64,000 bases of DNA. It comes from Erythrobacter sp. (GTDB lineage Bacteria; Pseudomonadota; Alphaproteobacteria; Sphingomonadales; Sphingomonadaceae). Shown here piece by piece: positions 9,281 to 16,825 of this stretch. The DNA is taken from the NCBI RefSeq assembly GCF_035194505.1, contig NZ_CP136573.1, forward strand, positions 2,858,048 to 2,922,047. Direction: 5' to 3'. The translations under genes were made by a program, and so were the position numbers. The notes below the pieces were generated by a model that made no database searches, was not told where the DNA came from, and saw nothing but the letters and a program-made list of their open reading frames with translations. How positions within the stretch are numbered: position 1 is the stretch's first letter; every line of letters begins with the position of its first letter.

Positions 9281-9947
9281 CCTTGGGGTTGCCCCGCTCG
9301 CTGCAGCGCTGATCGCGCTCGCCGTGCCCGCAGGGGCGCAGAACGCCAATCCGCTTGCCGGTGCCACCCGCGCACCGCAGGCAGCCGCCACGACCGATAG
9401 CTTCGGCGGGCTCATCATCCCCGCACCCGAGCGCGGCCAGCTGCGGCCCGATCCCGACAACGCTGCGACCGGCGGCGTGGTGTTCGCTGACGAGCTCGGC
9501 TGGTATCGCTTCATGATGCCCGATGGCGGCACCACCGCGCTTGAAGGGGAGATGCGACAGTTCTCCTTCCCCGCCGGGACGATCCCGACCACCTGCTTTG
9601 CGATCAAGGTGAAGGAGGCCAGCCTCGCCAAGTTCCCGATCACGCAGATCCAGGCCGAGCTCGATACGCTCTATCCCAAGTTCGACAGCGCCATCACCGG
9701 TGCGGGCTTCGCGATCGAGCACCGCGAGAGCCTCGTGCTCGATTCGGCCGGACAGCGTAGCGCCGTCCCGCTCAAGCTGCTGGCGTGGGATTCGCGCTCG
9801 GACAACGGCATCCGCGCGACCTGGACGCTGATGCCCTCGCAGATCGGCTATCTGCTGTTCGCCTGCATGGGGGCCGATCCCGGCCACCAGCGCGAGGTGA
9901 TCCAGCGCTACCTCAGGATCGGCTCGGTGATGACCTCGGGCAAATAG
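9261..9947 (+). CDS. secreted protein of unknown function
   Basis: A 228-residue protein with a clear Sec signal peptide ('SLGVAPLAAALIALAVPAGA', cleavage after AGA-Q). The mature part has no named motif that I recognise. It contains a central 'FSFPAGTIPTTCFAIKVKEA' stretch and a second Cys near the C-terminus ('LLFACMGADPGH'), which could form a periplasmic disulfide. The start overlaps the end of the preceding frameshifted gene by 20 bases, so the two were one transcription unit. A terminator follows directly. Confidence 0.75.
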   Translation: MPIVRPSLGVAPLAAALIALAVPAGAQNANPLAGATRAPQAAATTDSFGGLIIPAPERGQLRPDPDNAATGGVVFADELGWYRFMMPDGGTTALEGEMRQFSFPAGTIPTTCFAIKVKEASLAKFPITQIQAELDTLYPKFDSAITGAGFAIEHRESLVLDSAGQRSAVPLKLLAWDSRSDNGIRATWTLMPSQIGYLLFACMGADPGHQREVIQRYLRIGSVMTSGK

Positions 9948-9962
9948 GGTCGGGGGCAAACG

Positions 9963-9995
9963 AAAGGCCCGGAAGGACGAACCTTCCGGGCCTTT
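9963..9995. terminator. bidirectional rho-independent terminator
   Basis: A perfect 14-bp stem AAAGGCCCGGAAGG / CCTTCCGGGCCTTT has a 5-base loop and is followed by a T-containing tract. It lies between the secreted protein gene and the convergent glnA, so it ends both. Confidence 0.88.
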
Positions 9996-10023
9996 CTTGT
10001 GACTGGATGAAATCCGGGCCGGA

Positions 10024-11433
10024 TTACATCGAGTAGTACATGTCGAATTCGACCGGGCACGGGGTGGTTTCGGTGCGGATCACCTCTTCCCACTTCAGTT
10101 CCATGTAGGCTTCGATCTGGTCCTTGGTGAACACGTCGCCCTTGAGCAGGAAGTCGTGGTCAGCAGCCAGCGAGTCCAGCGCCTCGCGGAGCGAACCGCA
10201 CACGGTCGGCACTTCGGCGAGTTCGGCCGGCGGCAGATCGTAGAGGTTCTTGTCCATCGCCTCGCCCGGGTGAATCTTGTTCTCGATCCCGTCGAGACCC
10301 GCCATCAGCAGCGCCGAATAGGCGAGGTAGGGGTTGGCGAGTGCATCGGGGAAGCGGAACTCGACGCGCTTGGCCTTTTCGCCCGCACCATAGGGGATGC
10401 GGCACGAGGCCGAACGGTTGCGGGCCGAATAGGCCAGCAGCACCGGTGCTTCAAAGCCCGGCACCAGACGCTTGTAGCTGTTGGTGGTCGGGTTGGTGAA
10501 GGCGTTCAGGGCCTTGGCGTGCTTGATGACGCCGCCGATGTAGTAGAGGCACATTTCCGACAGGCCGGCATATTCATTGCCCGCGAACAGCGGCTTGCCT
10601 TCCTTCCAGATCGACATGTGGGTGTGCATGCCCGAGCCGTTATCAGCCTTGATCGGCTTGGGCATGAAGGTCGCGGTCTTGCCATAGGCATGGGCGACCT
10701 GGTGCACGACATACTTGTAGATCTGCATGCGGTCGGCGGTCTGCACGAGGGTGCCGAAGGTCAGGCCCAGCTCGTGCTGGGCGGCGGCGACTTCGTGGTG
10801 GTGCTTGTCGCAGGGCAGGCCCATTTCGAGCATGGTGGTGACCATCTCGCCGCGGATGTCGACCGCGCTGTCGACCGGCGCGACGGGGAAGTAGCCGCCC
10901 TTGGCACGCGGGCGGTGGCCCATGTTGCCCGCGTCATATTCCTTGGCGGTGTTGGTCGGCAGTTCGATGTCGTCGATCGAGAAGCCCGAGCCGGCATAGC
11001 CGTCCTCGAAGCGCACGTCGTCGAACATGAAGAACTCGGCTTCCGGGCCGACATAGACGGTGTCGCCCAGGCCGGTCGACTTGAGGTAGGCTTCGGCGCG
11101 CTTGGCGGTGGTGCGCGGGTCGCGGCTGTACCAGTCGCCGGTCGACGGCTCGACGATGTCGCAGTTGATGATCAGCATCGGGGTGGCGCTGAACGGATCG
11201 ATCCAGGTCTCGGTGAGATCGGGCTTGAGGATCATGTCGCTCTCGTTGATCGCCTTCCAGCCGGCGATCGACGAACCGTCGAACATCAACCCGTCTTCGA
11301 GCTCGTCTTCGCCCATGACGCCTGCGACCATGGTGAGGTGCTGCCACTTGCCCTTGGGGTCAGTGAAGCGCAGGTCCACCCACTCGATTTCCTCGTCCTT
11401 GATCAGCTTCAGGACGTCTTTTGCTTTCGACAT
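10024..11433 (-). CDS. glnA: glutamine synthetase type I
   Basis: 469 residues, the normal length of GSI-beta. The enzyme joins ammonia to glutamate using ATP and is the main ammonium-assimilation enzyme under nitrogen limitation. Recognisable parts are the N-terminal 'EEIEWVDLRFTDPKGKWQH', 'FDGSSIAGW', the ATP-site 'KPIKADNGSGMHTHMS' and the adenylylation loop 'DKNLYDLPP', with Tyr398 as the modified residue. It lies downstream of glnB with a 78-base gap and is read from the glnB promoter. The gap holds a CCCGCCAC/GTGGCGGG palindrome (11478-11494) that could attenuate or process the transcript. Confidence 0.97.
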   Translation of the reverse strand: MSKAKDVLKLIKDEEIEWVDLRFTDPKGKWQHLTMVAGVMGEDELEDGLMFDGSSIAGWKAINESDMILKPDLTETWIDPFSATPMLIINCDIVEPSTGDWYSRDPRTTAKRAEAYLKSTGLGDTVYVGPEAEFFMFDDVRFEDGYAGSGFSIDDIELPTNTAKEYDAGNMGHRPRAKGGYFPVAPVDSAVDIRGEMVTTMLEMGLPCDKHHHEVAAAQHELGLTFGTLVQTADRMQIYKYVVHQVAHAYGKTATFMPKPIKADNGSGMHTHMSIWKEGKPLFAGNEYAGLSEMCLYYIGGVIKHAKALNAFTNPTTNSYKRLVPGFEAPVLLAYSARNRSASCRIPYGAGEKAKRVEFRFPDALANPYLAYSALLMAGLDGIENKIHPGEAMDKNLYDLPPAELAEVPTVCGSLREALDSLAADHDFLLKGDVFTKDQIEAYMELKWEEVIRTETTPCPVEFDMYYSM

Positions 11434-11477
11434 TTGTTTGGTGCCTCCGAATTGTGGTTGCGTGTGTGGTGGACCTG

Positions 11478-11494
11478 CCCGCCACCGTGGCGGG
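11478..11494. repeat. perfect palindrome in the glnB-glnA gap
   Basis: CCCGCCAC and GTGGCGGG are separated by one base. There is no T-tract, so it is not a normal terminator. It may be an RNA stem between the two cistrons that alters their relative expression. Confidence 0.4.
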
Positions 11495-11511
11495 CCGGAG
11501 AGGGTGGAAAA

Positions 11512-11850
11512 TCAGATGGCGTCTTCGTCGGTCTCGCCGGTGCGGATGCGCAGCGCGCTTTCGATTGCGCTGACGAAGATCTTGCCGTCGCCGATGCGCC
11601 CGGTCTGCGCGGCAGCGGCAATCGCCTCGACCACGCGCGCGGCCTGATCGTCGGCGACGACCACTTCGAGCTTCACCTTGGGCAGGAAGTCGACGACATA
11701 TTCGGCGCCGCGATAGAGCTCGGTATGGCCCTTCTGGCGGCCGAAACCCTTGGCTTCGGTGACGGTGATGCCCGACACGCCGATTTCGTGGAGGGCTTCC
11801 TTCACCTCGTCGAGCTTGAAGGGCTTGATGATCGCTTCGATCTTTTTCAC
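11512..11850 (-). CDS. glnB: nitrogen regulatory protein PII
   Basis: A 112-residue PII signal protein that senses 2-oxoglutarate, ATP and ADP and controls GS adenylylation and NtrB. The GTG at 11850 was chosen because it gives the canonical start 'KKIEAIIKPFKLDEVKEAL' and the exact family length; a longer upstream reading is not conserved. The T-loop 'GHTELYRGAEYVVDF' with the uridylylated Tyr51 is intact, as is the C-terminal 'GDGKIFVSAIESALRIRTGE'. It is followed by glnA, the usual alphaproteobacterial glnBA pair. Confidence 0.96.
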   Translation of the reverse strand: MKKIEAIIKPFKLDEVKEALHEIGVSGITVTEAKGFGRQKGHTELYRGAEYVVDFLPKVKLEVVVADDQAARVVEAIAAAAQTGRIGDGKIFVSAIESALRIRTGETDEDAI

Positions 11851-11892
11851 GTCGTTCCTATCCGCGGCTGACCGGATTCCTGACCAAATCCT

Positions 11893-11910
11893 TACAAGAA
11901 TCGTGCCAAG
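11893..11910 (-). promoter_or_regulatory. sigma-54 (-24/-12) promoter of glnBA
   Basis: Reading the minus strand, CTTGGCACGATTCTTGTA matches the RpoN consensus TGGCACG-N4-TTGCW with correct spacing and one change (TTGT for TTGC at -12). It lies 43-60 bases upstream of the glnB GTG, which is the correct distance. The motif is seen directly; its activity is inferred. Confidence 0.72.
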
Positions 11911-12000
11911 GCCATCCGGCGGTGTCCTGAACAATCCTTGCTGTCAGGGGATTCCCGACAGGGGATGTCTTTCGCCGTGCCAGCGCCGGTAGCAAGATTA

Positions 12001-12028
12001 TGGTGCACCGCGCAATGGTGCACAGTGC
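12001..12028 (-). promoter_or_regulatory. NtrC-type enhancer-like repeats
   Basis: TGGTGCACC is followed by TGGTGCAC and another TGCA, containing TGCACC...GGTGCA dyad halves as in NtrC sites. The halves are 7 bases apart, against 5 in the enterobacterial consensus. It lies about 95-120 bases upstream of the sigma-54 motif, a typical enhancer position. Confidence 0.5.
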
Positions 12029-12069
12029 ATGGACGGACCTTGCCTAAATTTTAAGCAACTGCGCCGCGA

Positions 12070-12993
12070 CTATAGGCGAAGGCCCGTAGTCTCGCTGAGG
12101 CCGCACATGATGTTGAGGTTCTGGATCGCAGCCCCCGAAGCGCCCTTGCCGAGGTTGTCGAGCACCGCGAGCAGACGGGCTTGCGCGCCATCGGCCGATC
12201 CGGTGATGAACAGTTCCATCCCGTCGCTGGCGGGCGCGCCCTGACGCAGCAGCAATTCGTCCGGCACGCTCTCGGCGCAGGTGACGACGCTGCTGCCTGC
12301 ATAGAACGCGGCGAGACATTCGCGCATGGCGGCAAGGCTCACCGTCGCCCCCATCGCGGCGAGCGGCAGCGGTACATCGACCACCATGCCGCGATGCGCC
12401 GGCACCACCGCGGGCGAGAACACCGGCGCATGGGCAAGGCCCGCATAGGCCTGCATTTCGGGCAGATGCTTGTGACCAAGGCCGAGGCCATAGGCGCGAA
12501 AGGCGATGTCGGGCTCGCGCGCAAAGCGGTCGATCAGGGCGTTGCCCCCGCCCGAATAGCCGCTCACCGCATTGACGGTGTAGGGCCAATCGGCAGGCAG
12601 CAGGCCCGCGCGCACCAGCGGGGCGACAAGGCCGAGGAAGCCCGTGGGGTAGCACCCCGGATTGCTCACGAAACGGGCATTGGCGATGGTCTCGCGGCCC
12701 ACCAGCTCGGGGAAGCCATAGGCCCAGCCGCCTGCCACGCGGTGGGCGGAGGAGGCGTCGATGAAGCGGGTGGCGGAGCCTTCCGCGAGCGCCACGGCCT
12801 CTTTCGCGGCGTCATCGGGCAGGCACAGGATCGCGATGTCGGCTGCATGGAGCGCGTCGCGGCGCGCGGCCTCGCTCTTGCGCTGGGCATCATCGAGGAT
12901 GATGAGATCAAACTCGCTGCGGCCTTCCAGCCGTTCGCGGATTTCCAGACCCGTGGTGCCCGCAGCCCCGTCGATGAACAGGCGGGTCGGCAT
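12070..12993 (-). CDS. argC: N-acetyl-gamma-glutamyl-phosphate reductase, type 2
   Basis: A 307-residue NADPH-dependent dehydrogenase of arginine biosynthesis. It reduces N-acetylglutamyl phosphate to the semialdehyde. The N-terminal Rossmann motif is 'FIDGAAGTTGLEIRERL'. The active-site Cys lies in 'SNPGCYPTGFLGL', and the catalytic His region is 'LGLGHKHLPEMQAY'. The length matches the short (type 2) ArgC form. It ends shortly after a GTAG-rich tail and is followed on the same strand by no arg gene; upstream lies the small SH3-like gene 3 bases away, so the two are probably co-transcribed. Confidence 0.93.
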   Translation of the reverse strand: MPTRLFIDGAAGTTGLEIRERLEGRSEFDLIILDDAQRKSEAARRDALHAADIAILCLPDDAAKEAVALAEGSATRFIDASSAHRVAGGWAYGFPELVGRETIANARFVSNPGCYPTGFLGLVAPLVRAGLLPADWPYTVNAVSGYSGGGNALIDRFAREPDIAFRAYGLGLGHKHLPEMQAYAGLAHAPVFSPAVVPAHRGMVVDVPLPLAAMGATVSLAAMRECLAAFYAGSSVVTCAESVPDELLLRQGAPASDGMELFITGSADGAQARLLAVLDNLGKGASGAAIQNLNIMCGLSETTGLRL

Positions 12994-12996
12994 GGA

Positions 12997-13359
12997 TCAG
13001 GCCTCGGGTGCGGCGAGTTCGCTCGCCTTGCACCAGCCGCTCGGCCCCTGCGGCCCGGGGCAGCCCCACACCCATTCGCCTGCCACATCGAGCAGTTCGA
13101 ACCGGCTTCCGGCGGCAAGGGTGACAAATACTTCGGCATCGCCGCGGGGGTTGAGCCTGAGGCCAGCGCCCGCATCGCCCACCGCGTGGACATGGGGGAT
13201 CACATAATGGGCCGCGAGATGGCTACCGGCGAGCGCAATATGCGCCAGATCGCCGCGCAGGGGCAGAGTGCCGGGCGCAGGCTTTTCCACCGGGCCCTTG
13301 AGACCCAGCACGCCCTCGGGCACCTGATACATCACTTGGTCGGGCGCCATGCCGCTCAT
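12997..13359 (-). CDS. small SH3-like domain protein
   Basis: 120 residues with no signal peptide. The sequence 'GDLAHIALAGSHLAAHYVIP' followed by 'GSRFELLDVAGEWVWGCPG' and 'GWCKASEL' looks like a bacterial SH3-type module as found in NlpC/P60 endopeptidases, but no C40 catalytic Cys/His domain follows. It lies between an M17 aminopeptidase and argC, the slot where many sphingomonads carry a full NlpC/P60 enzyme. It may therefore be a reduced relative of that gene; this last point is inference. The start has GACGGA upstream. Confidence 0.6.
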   Translation of the reverse strand: MSGMAPDQVMYQVPEGVLGLKGPVEKPAPGTLPLRGDLAHIALAGSHLAAHYVIPHVHAVGDAGAGLRLNPRGDAEVFVTLAAGSRFELLDVAGEWVWGCPGPQGPSGWCKASELAAPEA

Positions 13360-13450
13360 CTGCGTTCCGTCAGCTTTCTCGTCTGCGCCCGCGCTCTCCC
13401 CTGCGCCAGCGTGGCAGGCCCGTTAGCGCCAAGCGGCGCGCGGGGCAAGG

Positions 13451-14836
13451 TCAGGCGCCATATCGGGCGCGGATCGCGTGCCATGACGCGCGCAGGCCCA
13501 GCCCCCGGCCGCCGCGGGCACGGCCCGGACGGGGCGAGGGGTTCCACGCGAAGGTATCGAAATGCACCCAGTCGATCCCCTCGCCCACGAAGCGATCGAG
13601 GAACAGTCCCGCAACACTCGCGCCGGCAAAGGGATTGGCCGAGGCATTGGCCATGTCAGCGACGTCCGAGGCGAGATATTCGCGGTACCCTTCGGGCAGG
13701 GGCAGGCGCCAAGCGGGATCATCCTGCGCGCGGCCGGCGGCGAGGAAGGCCTCGGCGGTCGCATCGGAGCGCGCCATCAGCGCCGGCAGATCCGGCCCCA
13801 GCGCCACCCGCGCAGCGCCCGTAAGCGTGGCGAAATCGACGATCAGATCGGGGTTCTCCTCCGAAGCGCGGGTCAGCGCATCGCCGAGGATCAGCCGCCC
13901 TTCGGCATCGGTGTTGTGGATCTCGATCGTCAGCCCCTTGCGGCTGGCGAGCACATCGCCCGGCCGGAAAGCCCCGCCCGAAATCGCGTTCTCCACCGCG
14001 GGCACCAGCACATGGAGCCGCACCTTCAGCCGCGCCCCCATGATGAGGCCCGCAAGCGCAATCGCATGGGCTGCGCCGCCCATGTCCTTCTTCATCAGCC
14101 GCATGCCGGAGGAAGGCTTGATATCGAGCCCGCCGCTATCGAAGCACACCCCCTTGCCGACCACCGCCAGCACCGGGTGCGACGGATCGCCCCAGGCGAG
14201 GTGCATCAGCCGCGGGGCATGGTGCCGCGCCGCCGCGCGCCCGACCGCATGGACCATCGGATAGCCCTGTTCCAGCGCATCCCCGCGCACCACGGTGAGA
14301 TCGGCCTTGTGCGCCTTGGCGAGCTTCTCGAACTCGGCTTCGAGCGCGGCGGGCCCCAAGTCCTCGGCGGGCATGTTGACGAGATCGCGAAGCGCACATT
14401 CGGCCTGCGCCTCGGCGGTGAGCGCGTCGATCTGGCCGACCTGCGCGGTCAGCAGCACGCGGGGGCCTTGGGCTTTGTCCTCGCTCTTGTAGCGGGTGAA
14501 GCGGTATTGTCCGGTGATCCAGCCGAACATCGCGGGGCCGGCTTCCCCTTTGGCGAGGCGATAGGTGCCCTCGGGCAGGTCCTCGGCGAGCTTGGCCAGA
14601 CACCAGCTCGTCAGGCTTTCCGGGTTCGCCACGCCGCCGACAGCGAACCAGCTGTCACCATCGGGCACGATGCCGGTCTGGAAGGTGCCGCCCTCGAATT
14701 TCTGCGCGGCAAGCGCGGCGCGTTGGCCTGCCGAGAGGCCCTTGGCGAAGGCCTCGAAGCCGTCCTTGTTGACGAGGTGGATGGCAATCGCGTCGGTTCC
14801 GCGATCGGGCTGGATCAGTGCTTTGGCTTCGCTCAT
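13451..14836 (-). CDS. leucyl aminopeptidase family (M17) peptidase
   Basis: A 461-residue cytoplasmic dinuclear-metal aminopeptidase that removes N-terminal residues from peptides. Metal ligands and catalytic residues are visible in 'VGKGVCFDSGGLDIKPSSGM' and 'KKDMGGAAHAIALAG', and the family signature 'NTDAEGRLILGDAL' is present. The C-terminal part is intact. The start ATG at 14836 is divergent from the DUF3298 gene. Two overlapping long frames on the other strand here are shadows of this gene. Confidence 0.93.
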   Translation of the reverse strand: MSEAKALIQPDRGTDAIAIHLVNKDGFEAFAKGLSAGQRAALAAQKFEGGTFQTGIVPDGDSWFAVGGVANPESLTSWCLAKLAEDLPEGTYRLAKGEAGPAMFGWITGQYRFTRYKSEDKAQGPRVLLTAQVGQIDALTAEAQAECALRDLVNMPAEDLGPAALEAEFEKLAKAHKADLTVVRGDALEQGYPMVHAVGRAAARHHAPRLMHLAWGDPSHPVLAVVGKGVCFDSGGLDIKPSSGMRLMKKDMGGAAHAIALAGLIMGARLKVRLHVLVPAVENAISGGAFRPGDVLASRKGLTIEIHNTDAEGRLILGDALTRASEENPDLIVDFATLTGAARVALGPDLPALMARSDATAEAFLAAGRAQDDPAWRLPLPEGYREYLASDVADMANASANPFAGASVAGLFLDRFVGEGIDWVHFDTFAWNPSPRPGRARGGRGLGLRASWHAIRARYGA

Positions 14837-14900
14837 GCCTGTTCCATAATCACGGGCACGGGGTTGTCGCCAGCAGATTCGGACGCAAGGGAAAAGGGAA

Positions 14901-15779
14901 ATGGGTGTTCTGGAAATGTTTCACGTGAAACATTCGCCGCGCAATGCCAACCGGCCATCAAAGCGGGGCTACGGGGGGTCTGGCAGGGGTCTGGCGGCGA
15001 TCATGGCCGCCGTTCTGGCCTGCGTCGCTCCGGGCGCGGCGCTCGCCCAGTCAGTGCCAACTGCGGGTCAAGCCGCACCCAAACCCGATCTGAGATCGCA
15101 GCTTGTCGAGCACGAGGGCACGGGCAATGCCACCCGCGACTTCGTCTATCGCTGGCCGGCTGCGGTCTCGGCCATCCCCGCGCTTGCCGCACAACTCGCC
15201 GCCGAGCGCGAGCGGCTGCTGGCCGAGCAGAAAAGCGAATGGCAGACCTCGCTCAAGGAATTCGCGGGCGAGGATTGCGGCGGCTGCACGATCCGCGATT
15301 TCCAGAAGACCTGGAAGGTGGTGACCAACCTGCCGCGCTTCCTCTCGCTCTCGGTCGAGGTTTATGAATACACGGGCGGCGCCCACGGCAATTACTACAC
15401 CGATGCGCTGCTGTGGGACCGGCAGGCCATGGCCGCGATCATGCCCGAAGACCTGTTCCGCTCCCCCGCCGCCTTGCAGGATGCGCTGGGGGCGGAATGG
15501 TGCAAGGGGCTGAAGGCCGAGCGGATCAAGCGCATGGGCGCCGAGACCAGCCAGGTGATCGAGGATGACGGGATTTTCCCCTGCCCGCCGATTGCCGATC
15601 TCGCGGTGCTGCTCGGCTCGTCGAACAGGCGCCGCTTCAACCGCATCGGCCTGATCGCCGCGCCTTACGTGGCGGGCTCCTATGCCGAGGGGCAATATGA
15701 GGTGACCCTGCCCGTCACCGCCAAGGTGCTCGCCGCGGTCAAACCCGAATATGCCGCCGCCTTCGCAAGGGCGAAGTAG
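14901..15779 (+). CDS. secreted DUF3298/DUF4163-type protein
   Basis: 292 residues from the ATG at 14901. The N-terminus contains 'MFHVKH', which is simply the translation of the parS site at 14917-14932. The true start may be 14901, 14916 or later; the signal peptide core is 'GLAAIMAAVLACVAPGAALA'. The mature domain has the DUF4163/DUF3298 (RsiV-like) pattern: 'VSVEVYEYTGGAHGNYYT'-type, then 'EDLFRSPAALQDAL' and a C-terminal 'APYVAGSYAEGQYEVTLPV'. This fold is found in anti-sigma and lysozyme-binding proteins, but the function here is unknown. Confidence 0.75.
   Translation: MGVLEMFHVKHSPRNANRPSKRGYGGSGRGLAAIMAAVLACVAPGAALAQSVPTAGQAAPKPDLRSQLVEHEGTGNATRDFVYRWPAAVSAIPALAAQLAAERERLLAEQKSEWQTSLKEFAGEDCGGCTIRDFQKTWKVVTNLPRFLSLSVEVYEYTGGAHGNYYTDALLWDRQAMAAIMPEDLFRSPAALQDALGAEWCKGLKAERIKRMGAETSQVIEDDGIFPCPPIADLAVLLGSSNRRRFNRIGLIAAPYVAGSYAEGQYEVTLPVTAKVLAAVKPEYAAAFARAK
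14917..14932. other. parS centromere site (ParB-binding)
   Basis: TGTTTCACGTGAAACA is a perfect 16-bp palindrome and an exact match to the bacterial chromosomal parS consensus. It overlaps the start of the DUF3298 gene. A second identical site is at 63337-63352. ParB loads at such sites near the replication origin and recruits ParA and SMC for chromosome segregation. Confidence 0.9.
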
Positions 15780-15811
15780 CAATTTGCGCTGGCCCTCGCT
15801 ATGTGGGGGCC

Positions 15812-16639
15812 ATGCACGAATACCAACTCGTTGACGGCGATCAGACCGTCTACCGCGACGGCACCATCAAGCTCCACACGGCTGAGGGCTTTGAAGGCAT
15901 GCGCAAGGCAGGCCGCCTTGCCGCCGAGATCCTCGATGCCTGCGTGGAGCTGGTGAAGCCCGGCGTCACCACCGGGGCCATCGACGATGCGGTGCGCGGC
16001 ATGATGCTGGATGCGGGCGCGATCCCCGCAACGCTCGGCTACCGCGGCTATGCGCATAGCTGCTGCATCTCGATCAACCATGTGATCTGCCACGGCATTC
16101 CGGGCGACAAGGTGCTGAAGGATGGCGACATCCTCAACATCGACGTGACCCCGCTGGTGGACGGCTGGCACGGCGATACCAGCCGCATGTTCTACGCGGG
16201 CGAGCCCTCGCTGAAGGCGAGGAAGCTGGTCGAGGTGACCTATGAATGCCTGATGCTCGGCATCGCGGCGGCGCAGCCGGGCGCGCGGCTGGGCGATATC
16301 GGCGCGGCGATCGAGGCCCATGCCAACCAGTTCCGTTACGGCGTGGTGCGCGAGTTCTGCGGCCACGGCCTCGGCCGCCTGTTCCACGACGCCCCCGAAG
16401 TGGTCCACGCCGCCAAGGCCGGGACGGGGCCGGAGCTGAAGCCGGGCATGTTCTTCACCATCGAGCCGATGATCAACCTCGGCAAGCCCTGGGCCAAGGT
16501 GCTCGGCGACGGCTGGACCGCAGTGACGCGCGACAAATCGCTGAGCGCCCAGTTCGAGCATTCGATCGCGATCACCGAAACGGGCAACGAGATCTTCACG
16601 AAAAGCCCGACGGGTCGGGACTGCCCGCCTTACGTTTAG
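15812..16639 (+). CDS. map: methionine aminopeptidase type I
   Basis: 275 residues from the ATG at 15812; an in-frame GTG 9 bases upstream is less likely. The enzyme removes the initiator Met from nascent proteins. All metal ligands are present: Asp in 'NIDVTPLVDGWHGDTSRMF' (two), His in 'CGHGLGRLFHDAPEV', Glu in 'FFTIEPMI' and Glu in 'QFEHSIAITETG'. The substrate-site His lies in 'YRGYAHSCCISINHVICHG'. It is the downstream gene of a possible pair with the DUF3298 gene. An inverted pair of 30-bp palindromes follows about 100 bases after the stop. Confidence 0.96.
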   Translation: MHEYQLVDGDQTVYRDGTIKLHTAEGFEGMRKAGRLAAEILDACVELVKPGVTTGAIDDAVRGMMLDAGAIPATLGYRGYAHSCCISINHVICHGIPGDKVLKDGDILNIDVTPLVDGWHGDTSRMFYAGEPSLKARKLVEVTYECLMLGIAAAQPGARLGDIGAAIEAHANQFRYGVVREFCGHGLGRLFHDAPEVVHAAKAGTGPELKPGMFFTIEPMINLGKPWAKVLGDGWTAVTRDKSLSAQFEHSIAITETGNEIFTKSPTGRDCPPYV

Positions 16640-16744
16640 GTTTTTGCACGCCCCTCCGGGCGCGCGATCCTCGCCAGAACTGCAGCAAGCTGCCCCCGCT
16701 GCGGGCGGGCGCCGGAGCGCTTTGGCGCCCTTGCCCCCCTTTTC

Positions 16745-16774
16745 GTCATCCCGGACTTGATCCGGGATCCAGCT
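16745..16774 (+). repeat. REP-like palindrome, family A, copy 1
   Basis: A 30-base element of pattern GTC-N2-CCCG-N2-C-N-TGA-N2-CGGG-N5-GCT, here with an ATCCCGGA/TCCGGGAT stem. It faces copy 2 (16796-16825) across 21 bases, forming a BIME-like inverted pair after map. Confidence 0.8.
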
Positions 16775-16795
16775 TCCTTCCCGGCTGCGAAAAAT

Positions 16796-16825
16796 AGCGG
16801 GCCCCCGGCTCAAGGCCGGGGAGAC
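16796..16825 (-). repeat. REP-like palindrome, family A, copy 2
   Basis: On the minus strand it matches the same 30-base pattern GTC-N2-CCCG-N2-C-N-TGA-N2-CGGG-N5-GCT, with a CCCCGGC/GCCGGGG stem. The TGA in its loop serves as the stop codon of the secreted protein gene that ends at 16810. Confidence 0.78.

Noticed and set aside
13562..15367. 601-residue open frame on the plus strand opposite the M17 aminopeptidase
   Set aside because: It is antisense to a gene with all family motifs, is rich in Arg/His/Gly as GC-rich shadows are, and runs through the divergent promoter. The same holds for long antisense frames at 4632-6212, 20011-22131, 28122-30164 and 51127-53172.
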